A stretch of 64,000 bases of DNA from Linum tenue (Eukaryota > Streptophyta > Magnoliopsida > Malpighiales > Linaceae), in the NCBI GenBank assembly GCA_946122785.1, contig CAMGYJ010000004.1, positions 13,600,150 through 13,664,149 of the forward strand, read 5' to 3'. Both the position numbers and the translations under genes were made by a program. Each line of letters begins with the position of its first letter. Position 1 is the stretch's first letter. Below are positions 23,354 through 32,487 of the stretch, piece by piece. The notes beneath the pieces were generated by a model. The model was not told the DNA's origin and ran no database searches. It saw nothing but the letters and a program-made list of their open reading frames with translations.

Positions 23354-24190
23354 TCACTCGTCCTCACTGTGAACCGCCCCCTCTGGTGTCCCCTGCTCCT
23401 CGAACGAGCGCCCTCCTCCATCACCTGCGCCTTCTTGGTCGACCCCTCCCTCATTGGCGCCTTCATCCTCCTCATCCTCATCGTCCCCGTTTTCGGCCTC
23501 TTCCTCCTCCTCATTCGCCGGCGGAACGTCCAGCCCGACTATAGGCGCCAGCTCGCTAGCCTGGCGGCCACTATCCATAAACTTGAGGATATGCAATATC
23601 ATTGCCATCGGGTCGAACTCTACCTCGGGGACGTCCTTGTTGAACTTGTCTCGGAGGATTTTCACCGTGTTGATCACATTATCCGCTTGGAAGCTTTTCC
23701 CGGCCGCCGACTTCGGGTAGTCCAACAGGTCCTTCGTAAGGCGCTCCACCTCAACAGTGGCCGCCCTCAATTCCTTCTGACACTGTTCTTTGGCCTTGGA
23801 GGCCCTCTTCAGATCCTCCGAGAACGTCCGCGCCTCAGCGTAATACTTATCACGCTCGGCAAGATGAGACGCCTCCTTCTCACGCAGCTGCCTCTCTACC
23901 TCGGCCGCCTCGGCTCGAATCACGTTGGCCTGCGCCTCGTAGCGCTTCTTGCATTCTTCCTCGACGGAAGCCTTGATCCTTTCGCGCTCCGCCTCAATGC
24001 CGGTCGAGAGCTTCGCCGCCCACGCCTGGGCCTCCTTTTGAGCGTCGTCCCGCGCCTTGCTCAAAGTCTCTTGCGCCTCGCGAGCAGAGGCCAGCTCCTC
24101 TCGAAGGCGCTCAGCAGCCCCGTCGGAGGCCAAGCTCTCTTTGGCCATCCGGTCGAATTCACGCGCAGTGGACTCGATCAGCATCATCAT
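23354..24190 (-). CDS. Antisense gene of the Tat element, part 2 (coiled coil)
   Basis: 278-residue open frame overlapping the end of part 1 in a different frame. From residue about 10 to 170 it is a long charged coiled coil (for example ERLREELASAREAQETLSKA, YYAEARTFSEDLKRASKAKE). It ends in an acidic tail (EEEEEAENGDDEDEEDEGA). Its start lies in a GAT/ATG-rich stretch (about 24170-24200) where part 1 goes out of frame, so I infer one ancestral protein split by a 1-base indel. It could also be a separate ORF using the ATG at 24190. Confidence 0.7.
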   Translation of the reverse strand: MMMLIESTAREFDRMAKESLASDGAAERLREELASAREAQETLSKARDDAQKEAQAWAAKLSTGIEAERERIKASVEEECKKRYEAQANVIRAEAAEVERQLREKEASHLAERDKYYAEARTFSEDLKRASKAKEQCQKELRAATVEVERLTKDLLDYPKSAAGKSFQADNVINTVKILRDKFNKDVPEVEFDPMAMILHILKFMDSGRQASELAPIVGLDVPPANEEEEEAENGDDEDEEDEGANEGGVDQEGAGDGGGRSFEEQGTPEGAVHSEDE

Positions 24191-25971
24191 CTAGCATCAC
24201 CATCTGCATAGCGGCGCTCGCATCTTTGGCCGCCCTAACCGGTACACCTACGTTGACCTTTTCGAGGGGTCGTGAAGGCGGCTGGAAGTAGGGGGGCAAG
24301 ATCTTCCCCGTATGCTCTCCCACACTGGGCATCACCAGGCTAGCTGGCACGCCCGAGGCGATCACATGGTCAATCTTGGCCTTCTTCGCGGCTGACAGCA
24401 GAGGTTCCGCCGGCCTCTTCTCGGACGCCTCGGCTTGGTTGGAGGCGCGAGTGGGGGTCTGGGACGTTGCGCCCTGACTGCGAGGAGAGGGGGAGGCGCC
24501 TCGACTGTGATGAGAGGGTGAGGCGCCTCGATTGTCATCAAGATGGACGGGGGAGTTGTAGGACGGTTGGGGGACGTCAGGAGTAGAGGAAGACGGTGCG
24601 CTCCCTGTGCGCGCCGGAGGATTTGATATGATCCTCACACGGACTGGCCGTTTAGGCGCGGTTTGGGAGGAAGCGGCCTTCGCTTTGCCGGACTTGCCAC
24701 GTTTGCGCGGCGCCTTCGGGGGAATCAGGTGAAGTTTCGAGCGTATGAGGTCCGACACGCTGGTAAACACCGTACCTGCGAGAGAAACAAAAACAAGGTT
24801 AGCAAGGCGCACAAAGGGGAAGGAACATAAGTAGGGCGCACGAACGCTACCATCATCGTAGAACTCTGATAAGTACTGGGCGTACGCATCGTCCTTTTTC
24901 AGACTTATGGGTACACTAGAGAGGCGCCGCGCCATGTCTTCCTCCGCCTTGTTGAGGAAGGGATGGTTATTGAACTCGGTCTCGTCCCCGAAGGACCACC
25001 GAGTCAAAGGGGCGGCTCCGCTCTCAAAGAAAGGCGTGTCGCGGGGGCGGACAAAGAAGAAGGACTCAAACCATGAGCGCCCCATCTTCTTGCCTTGGCT
25101 TATGAAATGATAGCCCAGCTTCGAGCGCCTTTGCAGGCTGAAGCAGTTGGGGCTCCTAATCATAGTGAAGAAATGTCGAAAAAGTTTGAAAGAAGGAAGG
25201 ATATTATGTTGGCGGCATTTGAGGCGGAAAAGGACGGTATACAATACGATGACTGGGGAAAGGCGCCCGAGGGAGCACTGACAGAGGTGTAGAACGCCTT
25301 CAAGGATGGGATCGATGGGGAAGCGAAGCCCGAAGCGGGCGTACTCCTGGTATACGCCTATCCATCCCTCCCCGCACACCCCCACACGCGCAACAGGGGA
25401 GGGGTGCGCGTAACGCCAGTCGGCGGGCATTTGCGCCGCCCGTATGAGTGAGGTGAAGCGGGAATATAGAATTTTGGAGGCGTAAGGCGGCCCGGCGTCT
25501 TCCTCGGGCATAAGGTCGATATCCGTGGGCATATACCCAGGAGGCCACATGTTGCCCCACTGGCTTATCCCGTACTCTCGAGGCGCGCGGGTGCCTACGT
25601 CAGAAAGAAAGGAGGAGATTAAGAAGGGCGCCCACGGAGGGGAGACTCGACTAACGACGAAAGGCGCTCAAACCATGACACGGGGGAGTAATGGTGGAAG
25701 AAAAGGAGGGATAACAACTTCTTTTTTACAAACGACCAACGCAAGGCGCGACGAACCAACATAAAACGCGTAAGAGGAGGACAGAGCGCGGGGTACCTGG
25801 TGCGGCGCCTGGAGCGGCGGAAGGCCCCGTTGGGGGCGTGGTGGAAGGCGCAGAGTTGGGGACGTCGGAAGGCGCAACAGTGGGGGGCCCCGAAGGAGGA
25901 GGCGCCACGGCGGACGGAGTGGCGTCAGAAGGCGCCATCTTAGAGGAGCCCGGTTGGTTCGAGGACGCCAT
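24159..25971 (-). CDS. Antisense gene of the Tat element, part 1 (spliced)
   Basis: Minus-strand extra gene of the putative gypsy-type transposon family; role unknown. I place the start at 25971 (MASSNQPGSSKMAPSD), after which exon 1 (25971-25797) is Pro/Ala/Ser-rich. A donor G|GTACCC and an acceptor CTGACGTAG|GC bound a 202-nt intron (25796-25595) and keep frame. Exon 2 (25594-24851) reads YGISQWGNMWPPGYMP and then FPIDPILEGVLHLCQCSLG, and GRSWFESFFFVR. A second intron (24850-24776, acceptor TTTCTCTCGCAG) is 75 nt with no stop, so the unspliced frame also stays open. Exon 3 encodes a basic, proline-rich segment (PPKAPRKRGKSGKAK). The frame ends at 24159, next to the coiled-coil frame. Confidence 0.75.
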
Positions 25972-26157
25972 GATTCTCGATGAGTGAAGACGCAAAGAGG
26001 AGGTGCAGAGCTCTGTAAGGCGCCTAGCTGTTTGGCCGGGGGAAGGGGCCGAAGTCCGGACAAAGACACTCGACGCAGAGCACAAAAATCTTAGAGAGAG
26101 GAAGAAGAGAGAGGGGGAGTTTTTGCAAAAGTGAGAGGGACAGAAGCAAGAGGAGGC

Positions 26158-26166
26158 AATTTATAG
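26158..26166 (-). promoter_or_regulatory. Candidate TATA box of the antisense gene
   Basis: Minus strand CTATAAATT, about 70 bp upstream of the first in-frame ATG (26085) and about 190 bp upstream of my preferred start (25971). It is internal to the element, outside the 3' LTR, so it could drive antisense transcription independently of the LTR. Confidence 0.5.
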
Positions 26167-26532
26167 GCGAAAGAAAAGGGGGGAAAGAGCGGGGTGGTAA
26201 GCCGAACCGTCAGGTAGGCTGAAGCGAATTCAAAATTCGAAATTTGAAATCGTTTCAGCCTAGGGGGAAGGGAGTGGGGTACAGTGACCGAGGTGGAAAC
26301 CCAAAGGTTAGCCCGCAATCAAGGCGGAAGCCCAACCGTCGACCTACAATAAATGAAAAGAAAAAAAAATCTAGCACGAAGGAGGGAGCAAGGGCGCCTC
26401 AGTCGGCAGAAATAACGAGACCTAGAGGCGCACCATGGGGGGAAGCGACGGCGAGGCGTGCTCCCCGAGAAGAGCTGGGGAACCAAAGGAGGGCGAACGG
26501 ATTAGTTAGGCCCCCACCAAGGGGTAGGCGCC

Positions 26533-26547
26533 TAACTGGGGGGCAAT
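26533..26547 (+). other. Polypurine tract region of the Tat element
   Basis: 'aactggggggcaat' directly precedes the 3' LTR start TGTTGGGG. A G-run at this spot is the usual primer site for second-strand synthesis. Confidence 0.7.
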
Positions 26548-27113
26548 TGTTGGGGGGCATGCAAGGAAAGACCCAATTGAAGGGCCAGTATGACTGTGGG
26601 CCTGATGCGTGGGCCTGGCAGAGAGGAGTTGAGGCCCAAGAGCGGACCAGAGGCCAGGGCCCAAACGATGGGTCCGGGCCTAAGAGGGGGCGCATAACGA
26701 CAAGGAGAAGGGGTAACGGTCAGAAGCGTACGGAGGAGACAAGGGGTAGGGCCGGGCGCCTCGGTGGCGCCGACCGGTGTCAGAGTGTCGGGGCGCCAGG
26801 GAGGAGTAAGGTACAGTGCATTTAATGAGGTGATGACGTAGGGCGGATCTGGGGGGCAATGGTCGGCCCTACCTCGGGTATAAATAGTGAAGTGGGTGAA
26901 GCTCATTGACTCAGGTTCCAACTTCTCTCTAAACTTACATCCTACTTCTCTCTCTAGAATTCATCCTGACTTGAGCGTTGGAGTGCTAACGAGCCCTTGC
27001 AAAGGGGTTCGGGGCGCGTCGCTGTGTGCAGGAGGAGAACGTGTGGGCAAAGCGTGGGGGAAGACAGGAGGGCTCAACGGACCAGCATGCGCAAGGCGTA
27101 CGTGGCACAAACA
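26548..27113 (+). repeat. 3' LTR of the Tat element
   Basis: 566 bp with the same ends and TATAAATA box (26879-26886) as the 5' LTR, followed by the target duplication GAAAC (27114-27118). Confidence 0.95.
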
Positions 27114-27264
27114 GAAACTCTACGATACGGGTTGTTTGGAAGTTGTGATTGTTAAATTGATGTATTGTAAATTACAACATTTGGTATATGTGATTGTGTA
27201 TGTCATATCACCTAAAGCTGAGACAAATAATGTCAACTCAACAATCACAACTAAATGCTGAGAT

Positions 27265-27400
27265 ATAGCAATCACTCCTATTGAGCAACCTGGTTAATCT
27301 GCTAACTGGTCATTTTGTTAGTAGATACTAACTGATATCCAATGGTGTATGAACTAATATCCAAGTCTTTGCGAACTAAATAATTCGGGTAGTTGATCGG
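27265..27400 (-). ncRNA. Left (5') arm of the predicted viral leader hairpin
   Basis: The minus strand here is complementary to minus-strand sequence at about 34262-34365. The best block is 21 nt (27313-27333 with 34298-34318, 20 of 21 matching). Weaker complementarity extends to 'taatatcca' near 27355-27365 and 34270-34280. In a circular viral genome the two arms would lie in one leader RNA between the primer-binding site and the first ORF, as in other caulimovirids with large leader hairpins used for ribosome shunting. Confidence 0.65.
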
Positions 27401-27405
27401 TTTGG

Positions 27406-27417
27406 GCTCTGATACCA
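27406..27417 (-). other. Viral primer-binding site for initiator tRNA-Met
   Basis: Minus strand TGGTATCAGAGC is the sequence complementary to the 3' end of plant initiator tRNA-Met, used by caulimovirids and many copia elements to prime reverse transcription. It lies 36 nt beyond the stop of the 79-residue ORF and just before the left arm of the leader stem. Confidence 0.9.
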
Positions 27418-27452
27418 TGTTTTTGTTATTCTCTTATATTTTTATAAATGTC

Positions 27453-27692
27453 TTATTGGTTTAGTAATCTTTGTTTTATTTTATTTAGGCTAGTTATTAT
27501 ATCAGTAATTAATTCGGTTTTAGAGATAGCTTCTTCTAATGTTTCTGTGATTCCAATACTCATTTGTTCCTCTACGATTTCTGAAGCAAAATAAGTTAGT
27601 TCTTGTGTGACCGTATTGATATAATTTATTGAAGTGAGATTTATGGCATCTATTCCTTCAATTAATTTATTTATATGATAATTAGTAGGCAT
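27453..27692 (-). CDS. Small viral ORF after the movement protein (79 aa)
   Basis: It starts four nucleotides after the movement protein stop and ends shortly before the primer-binding site, the position of ORF Ib in soymoviruses. The protein is predicted mostly helical, acidic in the middle, and ends basic (LNKIKQRLLNQ). No known motif is visible. Spacing suggests translation by termination-reinitiation from the upstream ORF. Function unknown. Confidence 0.6.
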   Translation of the reverse strand: MPTNYHINKLIEGIDAINLTSINYINTVTQELTYFASEIVEEQMSIGITETLEEAISKTELITDIITSLNKIKQRLLNQ

Positions 27693-27695
27693 GTT

Positions 27696-28652
27696 TTAGA
27701 TTTTATTCTCTAGATTTGCGATTGAATGTTGTAATTTTTCCAACTTATTTATTACTTGATTATTGGTTATCTCGTCAATTAATTTATTTACTTGATTATT
27801 GGTTATCTCTTCTTGTTCTAAATTTTGTTCAATTACTGGGATATGCCTAATTCTCTCTGATTGTGTTTTAATTAATCGTCTTTGATCTTGGGTTATTGAT
27901 GGTCGACTAGGCTCTATTCTAACAGTTTTTAATGGTGCTTCTAGTTGAATTAAAGGTTTAAATAAATCTTCTATAGTAATTACTTCCTTATTTTTAAAGG
28001 TTAAGCTGTGGTGACTATTTGTTAATGCGTAGTTTATTTGATAAGTTACTGAAAATGGTTTGCTATTCTCTTTCATAAAATTTTCTCTTTTTAATTCGTA
28101 TTTTATAATGATAGAAGAGTCAAGATTACCATCTGCCAGGCTTAATCCTTGTTGCAGGTTAATGTCGAATTTAATTATTCCTACTCCTAAATTTCCCGTT
28201 CCTTTAGCAATAATACTTTCTTCTTCGTTTAGGAGCCTATCATCACGAATTTCTAATTCCATGGGTGCGTCAATTCCTATTTTCATGGTTGATTTTAATA
28301 TAATTTGAATTGTACTAATATGAATATAAGCTATTTTATTTCGTTCTTCTGATCTTAGTTTAGCTAATCTTTTTCTGATTTGTTCTTTATTTATTACTTG
28401 GATTAGGAAATCACCCTTAGTTTGATCAATAGGGACCGCTACTTCACCTATCATTTTACCATATTTAATAATGTTTTCTCTATCGAAGAGCTTTGATAAA
28501 AAAGACTTAGTGATAAAGTTCTGAGTTTCTGAAATAGTAAAATTAGTTTTTTCTCTAATTTTCTTAATGTCTATAACACCATCTAAGAAGTAGTTTTCAT
28601 TATCATTCTTGTTTAAATAGTCAAAATAACTTGAGGTAGGATTATCAGACAT
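27696..28652 (-). CDS. Viral movement protein
   Basis: 318 residues, uninterrupted, about the usual length for caulimovirid movement proteins, which form tubules through plasmodesmata for cell-to-cell spread. The central region (residues about 60-240) has the 30K-type beta-rich core, with the conserved aspartate-containing and glycine-containing stretches expected there (for example AKGTGNLGVGIIKFD). The C-terminus (residues about 250-318) is helical and charged, with a short internal repeat (EITNNQVNKLIDEITNNQV). It is the first ORF downstream of the promoter, about 190 nt from the predicted transcript start. Confidence 0.88.
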   Translation of the reverse strand: MSDNPTSSYFDYLNKNDNENYFLDGVIDIKKIREKTNFTISETQNFITKSFLSKLFDRENIIKYGKMIGEVAVPIDQTKGDFLIQVINKEQIRKRLAKLRSEERNKIAYIHISTIQIILKSTMKIGIDAPMELEIRDDRLLNEEESIIAKGTGNLGVGIIKFDINLQQGLSLADGNLDSSIIIKYELKRENFMKENSKPFSVTYQINYALTNSHHSLTFKNKEVITIEDLFKPLIQLEAPLKTVRIEPSRPSITQDQRRLIKTQSERIRHIPVIEQNLEQEEITNNQVNKLIDEITNNQVINKLEKLQHSIANLENKI

Positions 28653-28916
28653 ACCTGACTTGCTCTTCTGATGAAATTCTGAGCCTTTTGATGATCGCTT
28701 GATGATTGTAGCTTCCTTCCGTTCGTTTGATTATATTGAAAATGATTGTGGCCTCCAGGATCAGTGGATCCAAGCCTTACAACTAGCTAGCTAGAGGGAG
28801 AGAGTAAACAGGCAATTTTTATGGCCAAACTCGTTCTGCCTTATTTCATTGCAAACTCTTGCTCTTATATAGAGCTGAGGGGAGATACAAAGACGTCATT
28901 GCTTACGTTTGTGCAA
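28653..28916 (-). promoter_or_regulatory. 35S-type pregenomic RNA promoter and 5' leader
   Basis: On the minus strand a TATATAA box lies at 28865-28871 in the context CTCTATATAAGAG. About 20 bp upstream, 28892-28910 resembles the as-1 enhancer: ACGTAAG and ATGACGT in the same order as in the cauliflower mosaic virus 35S promoter. This places transcription start near 28835-28840, about 190 nt before the movement protein ATG. I see no exact AATAAA in the short leader. Confidence 0.7.
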
Positions 28917-29068
28917 CAGGGACGTAAAGCTAATGTGTTAAAAGAAAACGCGTGAAACGATAAGAAAGCTGATAAAATACAATAATGCACGACTTTTTTA
29001 AAGGAGTCGGCCAACCTTCTTTTGTTGCTTTATTCCATGTTTGATTCCTTTTTCTTCACATGCTTCTG
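28917..29068 (-). other. Viral intergenic region upstream of the promoter
   Basis: Short non-coding stretch between the transactivator stop and the as-1-like element. It holds further short repeats (GAAACG, AAGAAAG) but no clear ORF. Confidence 0.5.
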
Positions 29069-30556
29069 TCAGTCTTGGTCTGCTGGTCCACTGATGTCTT
29101 CATCAGTTGCTGCACACCACTCACAGAGATGATCTTCGTAGATAGTAAGCTCATTGCATAATTGTTTCTTGATTTGAATGGGAAGGGCTGACAGATTCCC
29201 ATTAATTTCCGTGAATTCCTTAATTTTATCTGTTATGATTGCCCATTCTTCTTTGGTCATGTTTCCTCTTGTTTTGCTGGTGATGATGGCATCGGGGCTG
29301 CTGTAATTGACTTTAATCTGGCTTTCCGGTTCAATTTTGGTTAAAGCTCTGCATACTGCAAGAAGACCCTTTACTTGGTAGTCTGGGTTCTTCTCATAGT
29401 CTCGTAGGTCATCTCTGGTAGGGTAATCATGGTTTGATACTCCCATGAGGATCACTGCCTTTGATCCGATCAATAGTTTGTCTTGATCGAATACGGGGTA
29501 GCTGCTTGTATACTTGAGAAATATTTCTCTTTCCTTGGCGAACAGCTCGAGATATCTTCTGATTACGTTCCTCATTCTTTGTGGGAAGTATTCAAATACC
29601 TTCATGGTCGTAGTGTAGATAGTGTCGATTAATCCATATTGATGGAACTCAAAAGAGAGTTCTGGTGATGCTTCTTCTGTGATTACTGCTTTGGGTCCTC
29701 CTCGACTGACGGGGTAGAAACCCATGGTCGTGTGTTTTTCTTCATAGTTGATTATCATATCCCAGTTGGATATGAACTTCTGAAAGATTGGTTTTAATTG
29801 CTCTTCTTTTTCCTTGGTGGTTAGGATGCTTTTGATACTGGGTATCTTCATGACGAGTTTCTGCGATTGTTGCTCTTGATTCTTGAGTGGTTCTTTCATT
29901 GCCATCACCTTGTATGATTGTCTGTATGCTTCGTCGGCTGCTTCTTTTGTTTTAAATGATTGATGTTGGACTGGTTTGCCGTTGATGTGCTGGCTAGCGA
30001 TGGCCCAGTTATGATATACTCCTCGGTATGGTCCATTGAATATGACATACCACTTGCTGCCTTTTCTGTCGTCTTCTTCATAGTGGGAATCTTTTGTTTC
30101 TTTTTCTTCTTGTTCAACGATGTCTGCCCATCGTGTCGTCTTTTGTATATTATTGCTGGTAGTGGTGGATGATTGTGTTGCTGTCGACTTTTCTTTTTCA
30201 GCAGGTTCTGTGGTGAGTGTTGATGGCTTTCCATTAGTGGAGCTAGTTGTTAATGTACTGACGTTGATGTAGTTGATTTTTAACTGTTGCTGAATGACGT
30301 CGATTGATTGAATTATTGCTTCTTCCTCCCCCCTGCAAAGGAGAAGTTGTTGTTCCAGTGCTGCACTCTTTTCCTGCTTCTGCCTTAGTTGATTGATGAG
30401 GGTTTTTATGAATCCTTCCATTCTCGAGTCAGTGTGTCTGTGAAGGGATTGTTGCTGGACTTGATATACTTCAGATAAGGATTGTAATAATGGAGTTGTT
30501 GCTGCCACCTGATTAATCTCCCTTTGTTGAAATCTGCCTGAAGCTTGTACCTCCAA
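29069..30556 (-). CDS. Viral transactivator / viroplasmin (inclusion body protein)
   Basis: 495-residue uninterrupted ORF. Caulimovirid ORF VI products form cytoplasmic inclusion bodies and allow reinitiation on the polycistronic RNA. The caulimovirus viroplasmin domain is recognisable around residues 165-215 (KWYVIFNGPYRGVYHNW, then KTKEAADEAYRQS); the same fold occurs in RNase H1 N-termini. A Gln-rich coiled coil precedes it, and the ORF ends with a Cys/His pair (LCEWCAATDED). The first ATG (30556) overlaps the pol ORF by 151 nt; the Met at residue 46 (30421) would reduce the overlap to 16 nt and is a plausible alternative start. Confidence 0.85.
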   Translation of the reverse strand: MEVQASGRFQQREINQVAATTPLLQSLSEVYQVQQQSLHRHTDSRMEGFIKTLINQLRQKQEKSAALEQQLLLCRGEEEAIIQSIDVIQQQLKINYINVSTLTTSSTNGKPSTLTTEPAEKEKSTATQSSTTTSNNIQKTTRWADIVEQEEKETKDSHYEEDDRKGSKWYVIFNGPYRGVYHNWAIASQHINGKPVQHQSFKTKEAADEAYRQSYKVMAMKEPLKNQEQQSQKLVMKIPSIKSILTTKEKEEQLKPIFQKFISNWDMIINYEEKHTTMGFYPVSRGGPKAVITEEASPELSFEFHQYGLIDTIYTTTMKVFEYFPQRMRNVIRRYLELFAKEREIFLKYTSSYPVFDQDKLLIGSKAVILMGVSNHDYPTRDDLRDYEKNPDYQVKGLLAVCRALTKIEPESQIKVNYSSPDAIITSKTRGNMTKEEWAIITDKIKEFTEINGNLSALPIQIKKQLCNELTIYEDHLCEWCAATDEDISGPADQD

Positions 30557-32487
30557 AAACCTGTTACATATTTAGAGTCGGTTTGAAGTTCAAACCTTGT
30601 AGATAATAATTCAAGCTTCCATTTTTTCAATGTTCTGAGACAGGCTAGTGTCTCTAATTCGTGGATCGGATAGTTCTGTTCAGTGGCGGTAAACGTTCCA
30701 GAAATATATTTACATAATTTCTTAGAATATTTATCACTGTTGAAAGGAACTGATGATTGAGAACTTGAAAGTTCAATAATATTGTCCGAAGACTGATAAT
30801 CTTTAGGCTCTTGGCCAGAGACAGTAGCCTCGTTATTGTCTATTTTGACATTACCAAAATTGTCCATTTGTAATAATTCCTTACCATTTTGTATTGCTAA
30901 CATACACCCTGCCCAAGTGTCCTTAGAGGCATCCGTTTGAATTATTAGAAAATCGTTTTCACAAGGGTTATATAATTTTGGTAAATGCTGACATTTTTCT
31001 TTCATTAATAAAACTATTTTTGTATCTTGATCATTCCATGACCAAGGGATTTTGTCAGAAATCTTTTTCTGTAAATGTTTTCTTTCTTTTGCTAAATCTT
31101 TTAAAAATCCTTGTTCGCTTATATAATTTAAGCATCCAAGAAAACGTTGAATTTGTTTTCTATTTTCAAGTTGGTTTGGGAATTTATCGATTTTTTCTTT
31201 AGTGTTTGGTGACAACTCAATTTCACCCAAATTATTAATCTTCATCCCAAGATATTCAATTTCTCTTTGAAGAAGTTTTGATTTCTTTTTAGAGATAATT
31301 AGACCTTTTTCTTTTATTCTCTGTAAAACTATCAAGATTTTTTCACGATGGTCTTCTTCTGATTGATTTGTGAAAATAATAATATCATCAATGTATGCCA
31401 AACAGAACGATTGAAAACCTTCTAATACATGATCCATAAACCGTTGGTAAATAGCTGGTGCTTGTTTCATTCCAAATGGGAGAACATTCCATTCGTAATG
31501 TTTTTGTGGAGGACATGAAAAGGCTGTTAAAGGTTTGGTATTCTCATGTAGACGAAGTTGCCAATATCCAGATTTAGCATCTAAACTACTAAACCACGTT
31601 TGACCTTTTAATCTTTCTAATATATAGTCTTTCCTAGGTAGTTTATAGCTATCTCCTATTGTTTGTTCGTTTAGTTTTTTATAGTTTATTACCATTCTTC
31701 TTTTTCCTCTTTTGATTTCATTATTATTTTCTACATAAAAGGCTGGTGCACTGTGAGGACTTTTACTTTCTCGTATTATTCCTTTTTCAGCTAACTCTGA
31801 ACATTCCTTTTGGAATTCTTCTACATCTCGTTGGGTATATTGAATTTTGTTAGGGACATTAACTTCCATTTTAGGATCTTTTAGTTTAATTTCGATAAGT
31901 TCTTGATTGGTATTTTTATCTTTATCTAAAGGATGTTCACTACACACCTGGTCTAAAGTATCCTCTAGAATGCTATAAGTAATCTGTATATATTCTAGTC
32001 TATTTTTGAGGTTTTGAAGCACAATCTTTAGCACTTCATTTTTTGTGATTATTCTTGTTGTGATTATCTTAGATTCCTGGTCTATTGTTTTAGGACATCT
32101 CAGGCTGATTGTTCTAATCCTTTGGATAAATGGTTGATATAATTTGAGAAAGTTATTTCCTACTATTATATCTAGTCCTGAGTCATGTTGATAGATTGTT
32201 TTAGCTGTGAAGATATGTTTTTCAATAATTATTGGTACATATTGTTTTACATACCAAATTTCATGGATAGATTTGTCTGCCACTATAATTTTTAAAGGTT
32301 TTTCAAGTTTATCCCATTTTTTTATGGTTGATTTTTTGGCAAAACATAAGGTTGCCCCTGTATCAATATATGCTAAGAAGCTTTTCTTCTCTATTTCTAT
32401 TTTAATAAATGTTGCGTTAGGATTGCCCTTAGTTAAAACCTTCTTCTGACTCATCTGAAGAGGTTTCTGAGGTTGAAATATATTCAA
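30406..32487 (-). CDS. Viral polymerase: protease, reverse transcriptase, RNase H
   Basis: 693 residues, uninterrupted, the usual size of caulimovirid ORF V. The aspartic protease site is AYIDTGATLC (residues about 35-45). RT blocks include VINYKKLNEQT, SLDAKSGYWQL, FGMKQAPAIYQRFMD and the catalytic YIDD (within LAYIDDIIIF, about residue 365). RNase H follows, with QTDASKDTWAG (about residue 515), an acidic residue in YPIHELETLA (about 610) and LQTDSKYVTG (about 636). All catalytic acidic residues are visible. The start overlaps the end of the coat protein zinc-finger frame by 59 nt. Confidence 0.93.
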   Translation of the reverse strand: MNIFQPQKPLQMSQKKVLTKGNPNATFIKIEIEKKSFLAYIDTGATLCFAKKSTIKKWDKLEKPLKIIVADKSIHEIWYVKQYVPIIIEKHIFTAKTIYQHDSGLDIIVGNNFLKLYQPFIQRIRTISLRCPKTIDQESKIITTRIITKNEVLKIVLQNLKNRLEYIQITYSILEDTLDQVCSEHPLDKDKNTNQELIEIKLKDPKMEVNVPNKIQYTQRDVEEFQKECSELAEKGIIRESKSPHSAPAFYVENNNEIKRGKRRMVINYKKLNEQTIGDSYKLPRKDYILERLKGQTWFSSLDAKSGYWQLRLHENTKPLTAFSCPPQKHYEWNVLPFGMKQAPAIYQRFMDHVLEGFQSFCLAYIDDIIIFTNQSEEDHREKILIVLQRIKEKGLIISKKKSKLLQREIEYLGMKINNLGEIELSPNTKEKIDKFPNQLENRKQIQRFLGCLNYISEQGFLKDLAKERKHLQKKISDKIPWSWNDQDTKIVLLMKEKCQHLPKLYNPCENDFLIIQTDASKDTWAGCMLAIQNGKELLQMDNFGNVKIDNNEATVSGQEPKDYQSSDNIIELSSSQSSVPFNSDKYSKKLCKYISGTFTATEQNYPIHELETLACLRTLKKWKLELLSTRFELQTDSKYVTGFWRYKLQADFNKGRLIRWQQQLHYYNPYLKYIKSSNNPFTDTLTREWKDS

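Larger units (their letters stand above)
16783..27113 (+). mobile_element. Complete Tat-lineage Ty3/gypsy retrotransposon (10.3 kb)
   Basis: Two 566-bp LTRs (16783-17348, 26548-27113) beginning TGTTGGGGGG and ending ACAAACA bound the element, and GAAAC flanks it on both sides (16778-16782, 27114-27118). Order: LTR, primer-binding site, gag, protease-RT-RNase H, additional RNase H, integrase, tandem repeats, antisense gene, polypurine tract, LTR. The additional RNase H after RT and the antisense gene before the 3' LTR are known traits of the Tat (Retand/Ogre-like) lineage. I count 5 substitutions between the LTRs (99.1% identity), so insertion is recent. The pol region nevertheless has two in-frame stops and a frameshift. 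Confidence 0.97.

Noticed and set aside
23369..24211. 280-codon plus-strand open frame
   Set aside because: Mirror frame of the antisense coiled-coil gene; Leu/Arg-rich, no domain.
29960..31202. Plus-strand hydrophobic frames opposite viral genes
   Set aside because: Complement of Lys/Gln-rich viral coding sequence.
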